This document shows, one piece after another, positions 53,651 to 60,823 of a stretch of DNA of 64,000 bases. The notes under the pieces were generated by a model, which saw nothing but the letters and a program-made list of their open reading frames with translations, did not search any database and was not told the DNA's origin. This stretch comes from Ruegeria_C sp041537905 (GTDB taxonomy: Bacteria > Pseudomonadota > Alphaproteobacteria > Rhodobacterales > Rhodobacteraceae). The translations under genes and the position numbers were made by a program. Position 1 is the first letter of the stretch, and every line of letters begins with the position of its first letter. The DNA lies in the NCBI RefSeq assembly GCF_041537905.1, contig NZ_JBGRUO010000011.1:83434-147433 (forward strand). The letters run 5' to 3'.

Positions 53651-54955
53651 TTATTCCGCAGCTTTCGCCATTGGGTTGTTGGGATGCATGGTCCAGTTGG
53701 CATATTCCTCTTCGACCCGTTTGCCGGTGCGCGGATCGACTGTGCCCGGCTGCATCTGCTCCATGGTGATGCATCCGTCGACCGGGCAGACATCAACACA
53801 GAGGTTGCAGGCCACACATTCCTCGTCGATCACCTCGAACACCCGGTCCGCGCTCATCGAGATCGCCTGATGCGAGGTATCCTCGCAGGCCGCATAACAG
53901 CGCCCGCATTTGATGCACTGATCCTGATCGATCTTGGCCTTGGCGATGTAGTTAAGGTTCAGATACTGCCAGTCGGTTACATTCGGCACCGCCTGCCCGA
54001 CGAAATCGCGCACATTGGGATAGCCTTTTTCGTCCATCCACTTGCTGAGGCCGGTCGCCATCTCTTCGACGATCTTGAACCCGTAGGTCATCGCCGCCGT
54101 GCAGACCTGCACATTGCCGCAGCCCAGCGAGATGAACTCTGCCGCGTCGCGCCATGTGGTGATCCCGCCAATGCCAGAGATCGGCAGGCCATGGGTGTCG
54201 GGATTGCGCGCGATCTCGGACACCATCGACATGGCGATGGGTTTGACCGCCGGGCCGCAATAGCCGCCATGGCTGCCCTTGCCGTCGATCGAAGGTTCAG
54301 GGCTCATCGTGTCGAGATTGACGCTGGTGATCGAGTTGATCGTGTTGATCAGCGACACCGCATCCGCGCCGCCATTCTTCGCGGCAGCGGCAGGTTTGCG
54401 GATATCGGTGATATTCGGCGTCAGCTTCACGATCACCGGCTTGTCATAATAGGTCTTGCACCAGCGGGTGACCATTTCGATATATTCCGGCACCTGCCCC
54501 ACCGCGCTGCCCATGCCACGCTCGCTCATCCCGTGGGGGCAGCCGAAATTAAGCTCGATCCCATCCGCGCCAGTTTCCGCCACGCGTGGCAGGATCGCCT
54601 TCCAGGCGCCCTCCTCGCAAGGCACCATGATTGAGGCGATCAGGGCGCGGTCGGGGTAATCCGCCTTGACCCGCGCCATCTCCTCCAGATTGACCTCCAG
54701 AGGGCGGTCGGTGATCAGTTCGATGTTGTTCAGCCCCAGCAGTCGCCGGTCCGCGCCATAGATCGCGCCATAGCGTGGCCCGTTCACGTTCACCACCGGC
54801 GGCCCCTCGGCCCCCAGCGTTTTCCAGACCACGCCGCCCCACCCGGCCTCGAAGGCACGGCGGACATTGTATTCCTTGTCGGTCGGCGGGGCCGAGGCCA
54901 GCCAGAACGGGTTCGGAGATGTTATTCCTAGGAAATCTGTCGTCAGATCGGCCAT
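53651..54955 (-). CDS. preA: Dihydropyrimidine dehydrogenase, catalytic/ferredoxin subunit PreA
   Basis: The 434-residue protein has a dihydroorotate-dehydrogenase-like FMN barrel (about residues 1-310) with the catalytic-loop cysteine in NFGCPHGMSERGMGSA, and two 4Fe-4S motifs at the end (CIKCGRCYAAC and CVACNLCVDVC). PreA with PreT reduces uracil and thymine to the 5,6-dihydro forms with NADH. It begins 15 bases after the methyltransferase gene stop. Confidence 0.95.
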   Translation of the reverse strand: MADLTTDFLGITSPNPFWLASAPPTDKEYNVRRAFEAGWGGVVWKTLGAEGPPVVNVNGPRYGAIYGADRRLLGLNNIELITDRPLEVNLEEMARVKADYPDRALIASIMVPCEEGAWKAILPRVAETGADGIELNFGCPHGMSERGMGSAVGQVPEYIEMVTRWCKTYYDKPVIVKLTPNITDIRKPAAAAKNGGADAVSLINTINSITSVNLDTMSPEPSIDGKGSHGGYCGPAVKPIAMSMVSEIARNPDTHGLPISGIGGITTWRDAAEFISLGCGNVQVCTAAMTYGFKIVEEMATGLSKWMDEKGYPNVRDFVGQAVPNVTDWQYLNLNYIAKAKIDQDQCIKCGRCYAACEDTSHQAISMSADRVFEVIDEECVACNLCVDVCPVDGCITMEQMQPGTVDPRTGKRVEEEYANWTMHPNNPMAKAAE

Positions 54956-54970
54956 TTAGCGGGCTCCTTT

Positions 54971-55807
54971 TCAGACTGGCTTGCGGAAGATCAGTTCGAA
55001 CGGCGCGATCAGCCCCGCCTGAACACAAGTGACGTAATTCTGAATTTTCTCGGCGGCGGTGTCGCGCATCAGCAGGTGAATACCCACGGGGGGCGGGCCG
55101 CCTGCCTCTTCAATGCGGGCAAAGACCGTCTTGAAGAAATCGAGCGCAAAGTCCTTGCGGTTGCGGATCGACTTGAAGGCCAGCCCTGCCGCCTCGGCCG
55201 CCTCCATATAAGCGGCGGCGGGTTCGACGAAGGAAAAGGCAGGTTCCTCGGCCCAGGGGAAGGGGAAGGTCAGGCCGCCATCTGCGTCCATCCGCATCAC
55301 GTCAAACAGCGCGAAAGTACCGCCGGGGGCAAGCACGCGGTTTACTTCGGAAAACAGCTTGGCCTTGTCGGCAACGTTCATGCCCACATGGAACATGGTC
55401 ACCAGATCAATCGTGTCCTCGACCAGAGGCAGGTCCAGCACGCTGCCGCGCAGCAGCTTGACGCGGTCCTGCATGCCGACCAAGCGGTTGAGAGCCTCAC
55501 CGGTCTCGACAAAGTCGGGCGTCAGGTCGACACCTGTCACAAAAGCACCTGATTTCAAGGCGATGTGGCGCGACGCTCCACCAATCCCGCAGCCGATATC
55601 AAGCACGCGTGTGTTCGGTGTGATGGTCAGTTGATCCAGCAGGTCATCGGTTGCCTGCACCCCACCGGTGTGAAACTCGTCGATGCCCTTGAGGTCCTCG
55701 GGCGCGGGGGCGTCCGGGTCAGCCCCGGCGGCGCGCAACCCCTCGCGAATCCGCCCCAGCAGATCCTCGGTTGTGTAATGCGCGGCGACGTCTTTTTCGA
55801 TCGTCAT
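54971..55807 (-). CDS. Class I SAM-dependent methyltransferase in the pre operon
   Basis: From the ATG at 55807 (AGGAGG upstream) the protein has 278 residues with motif I VLDIGCGIGGASRHIA (about residues 68-83), motif II region FVTGVDLTPDFVE and LVTMFHVGMNVADK. It resembles the UbiE/MenG and sarcosine-dimethylglycine methyltransferase type. Its substrate is unknown. It lies between preT and preA, 62 and 15 bases away, and would be made with the pyrimidine reductase. Confidence 0.88.
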   Translation of the reverse strand: MTIEKDVAAHYTTEDLLGRIREGLRAAGADPDAPAPEDLKGIDEFHTGGVQATDDLLDQLTITPNTRVLDIGCGIGGASRHIALKSGAFVTGVDLTPDFVETGEALNRLVGMQDRVKLLRGSVLDLPLVEDTIDLVTMFHVGMNVADKAKLFSEVNRVLAPGGTFALFDVMRMDADGGLTFPFPWAEEPAFSFVEPAAAYMEAAEAAGLAFKSIRNRKDFALDFFKTVFARIEEAGGPPPVGIHLLMRDTAAEKIQNYVTCVQAGLIAPFELIFRKPV

Positions 55808-55869
55808 CTTGGCCTCCTGCTGCTGCAACGGGATCATTGTAGCAGGTTTTATAACATGCGGGCGTGCGA

Positions 55870-57207
55870 TCAGGTGCGAAGCGCGGCGTCGATATCCATC
55901 GCCGCATCGCGCCCTTCGGCCACGGCGGTCACGGTCAGGTCCTCGCCGCCCGCAGCACAGTCGCCCCCGGCCCAGACGCCTTCAACCGAGGTGCGGCCCG
56001 CGCCGATCACGGCGATCTTGTTGCCATTCAGATGCAGCGCATCGGGCACGCCTTCCAGCCTCTGGCCGATGGCCTTGAGCACTTGATCGGCGGGCAGCCG
56101 CACGGTCTCGCCCGTGCCTTCTAGCGCGCCATCGACAGTGGCGGTATATTCCAGTTCGATCTCGGTGGCGGCATCCTCGCCATGCACCTGCTTGGGCTGC
56201 ACATTGAACATCAGCTTGACCCCCTTGGAGGTGGCAAGGTCCTGTTCGAACTTGCTGGCGCCCATGGCGCTCGCCCCCCGGCGATAGGCGACCGTGACAT
56301 GTTCAGCGCCCAGCAGCTTGGATTTCACCGCTGCGTCAATCGCGGTCATGCCGCCGCCGATCACCACTACATGACGCCCGACCGGGTGTTTGAGCAGATC
56401 ATCGGCCTGGCGCACCTCCGCGATGAAATCGACCGCATGGTGCACGCCAGGCTTATCCTCTCCCTGTGCGCGCAGGGCATTCACGCCCGCAAGGCCAACG
56501 GCGAGAAACACCGCGTCGAATTCATCACGCAGCCCGTCCAATGTCAGACCGCCGTCACCCAGAGCAGCATTACATTCAACCGAGATGCCGCCGATCTTGA
56601 GCAGCCAGTCCACCTCGGCCTGCGCGAAATCATTTGTCGCCTTATAGGCCGCGATGCCATATTCGTTCAGCCCGCCGGGCTTGGCATTGGCGTCATAGAT
56701 CGTAACCTGGTGGCCCAGCATCGCCAGCCGGTGGGCACAGGCCAGACCCGCAGGCCCCGCCCCCACCACGGCGATGCGCTTGCCGGTTTCCGCCGCGCGC
56801 GCGAACGGGTGCGTGCCGACCTCCATCAGCACATCTGTGGCAAAGCGCTGCAGCCGCCCGATCTCGACCGGTTTGCCCTCGGCCACCTCGCGCACGCAAA
56901 CCTCTTCGCAGAGCGTTTCTGTCGGGCAGACCCGCGCGCACATACCGCCCAGAATGTTCTGGCTGAGGATCGTTTCCGCCGCCCCTTCCGGGTTGCCCGC
57001 CTGAATCTGTCGAATGAAGAGCGGGATATCGATATCGGTCGGACAGGCGGTCACGCAGGGCGCATCATGGCAGAAATAACAGCGATCCGCCGCCACGGCG
57101 GCCTCATGCGGCGCATAAGGCGGGTGTAGGTCGCTGAAATTCGTCTCGATCTCTTCGCTGGATAGCCGCCCGGCGAGGATGCCGGGTGCTGTCTGGCCAT
57201 GCGCCAT
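55870..57207 (-). CDS. preT: Dihydropyrimidine dehydrogenase, NAD-dependent subunit PreT
   Basis: From the ATG at 57207 the 445-residue protein has an N-terminal 4Fe-4S helical domain (CYFCHDAPCVTACPTDID and CARVCPTETLCEEVC), an FAD-binding VVGAGPAGLACAHRLA motif (about 150) and an NAD-binding VVVIGGGMTAIDAA motif (about 280). It passes electrons from NADH to PreA. GGGAGAG precedes the start. It is the first gene of the operon preT-methyltransferase-preA. Confidence 0.95.
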   Translation of the reverse strand: MAHGQTAPGILAGRLSSEEIETNFSDLHPPYAPHEAAVAADRCYFCHDAPCVTACPTDIDIPLFIRQIQAGNPEGAAETILSQNILGGMCARVCPTETLCEEVCVREVAEGKPVEIGRLQRFATDVLMEVGTHPFARAAETGKRIAVVGAGPAGLACAHRLAMLGHQVTIYDANAKPGGLNEYGIAAYKATNDFAQAEVDWLLKIGGISVECNAALGDGGLTLDGLRDEFDAVFLAVGLAGVNALRAQGEDKPGVHHAVDFIAEVRQADDLLKHPVGRHVVVIGGGMTAIDAAVKSKLLGAEHVTVAYRRGASAMGASKFEQDLATSKGVKLMFNVQPKQVHGEDAATEIELEYTATVDGALEGTGETVRLPADQVLKAIGQRLEGVPDALHLNGNKIAVIGAGRTSVEGVWAGGDCAAGGEDLTVTAVAEGRDAAMDIDAALRT

Positions 57208-57253
57208 GACGCTCTCCCTGATTGTGGTTCTTGAGATCAGACTGCCACATCTG

Positions 57254-57279
57254 AAAATTTTATCAATTGGTAAAATTTT
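57254..57279. promoter_or_regulatory. 26-base palindrome upstream of preT with RutR-like core
   Basis: Left arm AAAATTTTATCA and right arm TGGTAAAATTTT differ at one pair only and enclose AT. The central part, TTTATCA-AT-TGGTAAA, differs from the RutR consensus TTGACCA-NN-TGGTCAA at 3 of 14 positions. It is 47 bases before the preT start. Confidence 0.6.
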
Positions 57280-57501
57280 GAAAGCGGGAAAAATTGCAAA
57301 TTTTGCGCAAAACAGCTCAGCATGCGGCGGGGTCTGCCCGAAAATGCGGCGGTGCTGATGCGTGGACTGGGGAACCGGCACTGCGCGTTTCCGGGATGCG
57401 GGGCGCAAATCGGGACTTTTGAGCGCCAGATTGCTTGCCTATAGTGCGCTCAGACAGCAGCACCCGCGACGGCAGGAAAACACGCGCGGCAATGAACAGG
57501 A

Positions 57502-58509
57502 ATGGCAGGCACTCCGTTGACAACATCCCAGACATTCAACGTTGTGATCATCGGCCAGAACAACCGCCTGCAATATGAAGCGCTGCTTTTTGCCGCCTCC
57601 CTGCGCCACAGTTCGCCGGACTTCCGGGGACGGCTGTTTGTGGCAACCCCACAGCCCGGACCGCGCTGGTCCGGCGATCCAAGCCTGCGCAATCAGGCCA
57701 CGCGAGAGGCCCTGGAGCGGCTTGGCGCCGAAATTCTGCCCTTCGAGAACAGGGTCTTTGGGCAGTCTTATCCCCATGGCAACAAGATCGAGGCGCTGAT
57801 GGCCCTGCCTGAGGGAGAGCCCTTCGTTTTCTTCGACAGCGACACGCTGATCACCGGCGAGCTTGCCTCGGTGCCCTTCGATTTCGACCGCCCCTCTGCC
57901 TCGCTCAGATGCGAGGGCAGCTGGCCCGAACCGACGCTTTATGGGCCGGGATATGCCGGCATATGGAAATCGCTTTACGACCGGTTCGGGCTGGATTTCG
58001 ACAGTTCGCTGGACCTCAGCCAGCCTGATGAATACTGGCGGCGTTACCTCTATTTCAACGCGGGCTATTTCTACTACAAATGCCCCCGTGCCTTCGGAGA
58101 GCGGTTTCTGGACTACGCCAAATCGATCCGCGACGACCCGCCGGACGAATTGATCTGCCAGAGCCTCGATCCCTGGCTGGATCAGGTGGCCTTGCCCTTG
58201 GTCATTCATTCTTTCGGCGGCGGGCGCGACGCTTTGCCCGCAGGGTATCTGGACGGCGGCGTCAGTTGCCACTACCGCCTCTTCCCGCTGCTCTATGCCC
58301 GCGAAGCCGATCGCGTGATCGAGGTATTGGAAGAGGTGGCCGCCCCCAACAAGATCAAGAAAGTGCTCAAGCAATACGAGCCGATCCGCAAGCTGGTGTT
58401 TCAGCGCAAAGGTGCGAAGGTCCGGGCGCTGTTTGATCAGCAGAACCTGCCGCGCCGCGAACAGGCGATGCGCAAGCAGATCAGGGAAGCCGGGTTGTGG
58501 CTGCGTTAA
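57502..58509 (+). CDS. GT-A-fold glycosyltransferase-like protein
   Basis: The 335-residue soluble protein begins FNVVIIGQNNRLQYEALLFAASLR and has FVFFDSDTLITGEL at about residue 112, a DxD-like metal/nucleotide motif of GT-A transferases, plus YLYFNAGYFYYKC, which fits the acceptor region of GT8-like enzymes. Its donor, acceptor and pathway are unknown. AGGA lies just before the ATG. It stands alone between preT (divergent) and metY. Confidence 0.7.
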   Translation: MAGTPLTTSQTFNVVIIGQNNRLQYEALLFAASLRHSSPDFRGRLFVATPQPGPRWSGDPSLRNQATREALERLGAEILPFENRVFGQSYPHGNKIEALMALPEGEPFVFFDSDTLITGELASVPFDFDRPSASLRCEGSWPEPTLYGPGYAGIWKSLYDRFGLDFDSSLDLSQPDEYWRRYLYFNAGYFYYKCPRAFGERFLDYAKSIRDDPPDELICQSLDPWLDQVALPLVIHSFGGGRDALPAGYLDGGVSCHYRLFPLLYAREADRVIEVLEEVAAPNKIKKVLKQYEPIRKLVFQRKGAKVRALFDQQNLPRREQAMRKQIREAGLWLR

Positions 58510-58605
58510 TCCATGCCTCTGACTCTGGATAAAGGCCTGCGTTGTGTGAAATGACGTGATGGCCTACAGATTGCATAAAACAATTACCAAAAGGGAGTTC
58601 ATTCC

Positions 58606-59898
58606 ATGTCCGATGGCCCTACTTACGGCTTTGACACGTTGCAGATTCATGCGGGCGCGCGCCCTGATCCGGCAACCGGTGCGCGGCAGACGCCGATCTA
58701 TCAGACCACGGCTTACGTGTTTCGTGATGCCGATCACGCCGCCGCGCTCTTCAACCTGCAGGAAGTGGGCTATATCTATTCCCGCCTGACCAACCCGACC
58801 GTTGCGGTGCTGCAGGAACGCATCGCCACGCTTGAGGGCGGTGCCGGTGCGGTCTGCTGTTCTTCGGGCCACGCGGCGCAGATCATGGCGCTGTTCCCGC
58901 TGATGGGTCCGGGCTGCAATGTGGTGGCCTCGACCCGGCTTTATGGGGGTTCGGTCACCCAGCTCAGCCAGACCATCAAACGCTTCGGCTGGTCGGCGAC
59001 ATTTGTCGATACCGACGATCTGGACGCGGTAAAGGCCGCCATTGACGAGAACACCCGCGCGGTGTTCTGCGAGTCGATTGCCAACCCCGGCGGCTATGTC
59101 ACCGATATCCGAGCGCTGGCCGATATCGCGGATGCGGCGGGCCTGCCGCTGATCGTCGACAACACTTCAGCCACGCCATATCTGTGCCGCCCGATTGAAC
59201 ATGGCGCGACGCTGGTGGTGCATTCGACCACCAAATACCTGACCGGCAACGGCACCGTGACCGGCGGCTGCGTCGTGGATTCCGGCACTTTCGACTGGTC
59301 GGCCAGCGACAAGTTCCCCTCGCTCAGCCAGCCGGAACCGGCCTATCACGGGCTGAAGTTCCATGAGACCTTCGGGCCGCTCGCCTTCACCTTCCACGGC
59401 ATTGCCATCGGTCTGCGCGATCTGGGCATGACGATGAACCCGCAAGGCGCGCATTACACGCTGATGGGGATCGAGACGCTGAGCCTGCGGATGCAGCGCC
59501 ACGTGGAAAACGCCGAAAAGGTCGCAGCCTGGCTCGAAGCGGATGATCGGGTGGATTACGTCACTTACGCCGGGCTGCCCTCGTCGCCTTATGCCGACCG
59601 GGTCAAGGCGCAATATCCCAAGGGTGCAGGCGCGCTCTTCACCTTTGCTGTGAAGGGAGGCTATGATTCCTGCGTCAAGCTGGTCAACGCGCTGGAGATT
59701 TTCAGCCATGTGGCCAATCTGGGCGACGCACGCTCGCTGATCATCCATTCCGCCTCGACCACACACCGGCAGCTTACGCCCGAACAGCAGGAGGCTGCCG
59801 GGGCCGGTGCCAATGTGGTGCGTATCTCAATCGGGATCGAGGATGCGGATGATCTGATCGCCGACCTTGATCAGGCGCTGGCAAAGGCCACGGCCTGA
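58606..59898 (+). CDS. metY: O-acetylhomoserine sulfhydrylase (MetY)
   Basis: The 430-residue PLP enzyme has the Cys/Met-metabolism signature DNTSATPYLCRPIEHGATLVVHSTTKYLTGNGTVTGGC, whose Lys binds PLP. The length and the opening YGFDTLQIHAGARPDPATGARQTPIYQTTAYVF match O-acetylhomoserine aminocarboxypropyltransferase. It makes homocysteine from O-acetylhomoserine and sulfide. AAGGGAG precedes the ATG. The AT-rich leader before it is discussed under rejected signals. Confidence 0.95.
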   Translation: MSDGPTYGFDTLQIHAGARPDPATGARQTPIYQTTAYVFRDADHAAALFNLQEVGYIYSRLTNPTVAVLQERIATLEGGAGAVCCSSGHAAQIMALFPLMGPGCNVVASTRLYGGSVTQLSQTIKRFGWSATFVDTDDLDAVKAAIDENTRAVFCESIANPGGYVTDIRALADIADAAGLPLIVDNTSATPYLCRPIEHGATLVVHSTTKYLTGNGTVTGGCVVDSGTFDWSASDKFPSLSQPEPAYHGLKFHETFGPLAFTFHGIAIGLRDLGMTMNPQGAHYTLMGIETLSLRMQRHVENAEKVAAWLEADDRVDYVTYAGLPSSPYADRVKAQYPKGAGALFTFAVKGGYDSCVKLVNALEIFSHVANLGDARSLIIHSASTTHRQLTPEQQEAAGAGANVVRISIGIEDADDLIADLDQALAKATA

Positions 59899-59916
59899 CC
59901 TGAACTCAAAAACCAT

Positions 59917-59944
59917 CTGCGGGCTTTCTTGATAAAGCCCACAG
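59917..59944. terminator. Bidirectional terminator between metY and the SIMPL gene
   Basis: GGGCTTT and AAAGCCC pair around a 6-base loop, and an outer CTG/CAG extends the stem past one mismatch. It sits between convergent stops (59898 and 59961) and the stem itself holds the T runs for both strands. Confidence 0.7.
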
Positions 59945-59960
59945 AACTCCGGCCCGTGAC

Positions 59961-60659
59961 TCACTCTCCGATGGCAAACACCATCGAGACCGAGTTGTTG
60001 AAGCTGACCTCGCCCGCCTCGATCGGAACGCTGCCTGCATCGGCAGCAAATTCGGCACGCGCCATCATCGGGCGGCCATTGCCCCCATGTTCGTTGATCG
60101 AAACCACCTCGCCCAGCGTGACACCCGCTGCCTCGGCAAGCTGCCCGGCCTTGTCCATCGCGTCTGCCACGGCGGCGGTGCGGGCGCGTTCCAGCAGCGG
60201 TTTGGGATCGCTGACCGAGAAACTCAACCCGCGCATCTCATTGCTGCCATCGGCCACCACGGCACTGAGCGTCTGACCCAGGCTGTCCAGGTCGCGCACC
60301 CGGACCAGAACGAGATTGGAGGCCGCAAAACCGGTCAACTCGCGTTCCTGTTGCTGGGTCTCGCGATTGATGATCGTGTTCCAGATCGGGTGCAGCGACA
60401 GGTTCTGGGTCTGGATGTCACTCTTGTCGATACCCAGCCCAGATAACCGCTCCAGCACCGCCGCCATCGCCTGCGAGGTCTGGTCCATCGCCTCCTGCGC
60501 GGTGTCGGCTTGATGGCTGACGCCAAGCGTCACAGTGGCCATATCGGGCGCTGCGGCAATTGTTCCGGTGCCGGTCACGGAAATGCGACGTTCCTCCGCC
60601 TGCGCCATTCCAGCGGTCACAGCCATCATCGCTGCGATCAAAAAAACCAGTATTCTCAA
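59961..60659 (-). CDS. SIMPL-domain (DUF541) exported protein
   Basis: The 232-residue protein has a signal peptide (cleaved near MAQA/EERR) and the SIMPL domain, recognised by RRISVTGTGTIAAAPDMATVTLGVSHQADTAQEAMDQ and the region TQNLSLHPIWN. The family is linked to interleukin-1 signalling mimics and to oxidative stress in bacteria, but its biochemical role is unclear. Translation starts with TTG at 60659, supported by AGGAGG 7 bases before it. Confidence 0.9.
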   Translation of the reverse strand: MRILVFLIAAMMAVTAGMAQAEERRISVTGTGTIAAAPDMATVTLGVSHQADTAQEAMDQTSQAMAAVLERLSGLGIDKSDIQTQNLSLHPIWNTIINRETQQQERELTGFAASNLVLVRVRDLDSLGQTLSAVVADGSNEMRGLSFSVSDPKPLLERARTAAVADAMDKAGQLAEAAGVTLGEVVSINEHGGNGRPMMARAEFAADAGSVPIEAGEVSFNNSVSMVFAIGE

Positions 60660-60823
60660 GGCTCTTCCTCCTCTTGATGCGGCACCTTAGATGGGTACGC
60701 GAGCCCCCGCTTGGCAAGAGGTTGCAAGGGGCTTTTTCTTTCCCTCCGCACGAACCTGCTTTAAACTTGTTCCGCAGGCCACCTCTTCGGCGGCAGAATC
60801 GAGCTGGACGGTATCGCCGAAAC

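Noticed and set aside
58510..58605. SAM-II-like string upstream of metY (GGCCTACAG ... ATAAAACAA ... CAAAAGGG)
   Set aside because: The order of conserved words resembles the alphaproteobacterial SAM-II riboswitch, but I could not close the P1 stem or the pseudoknot with the sequence present. A covariance search with the SAM-II model would decide.
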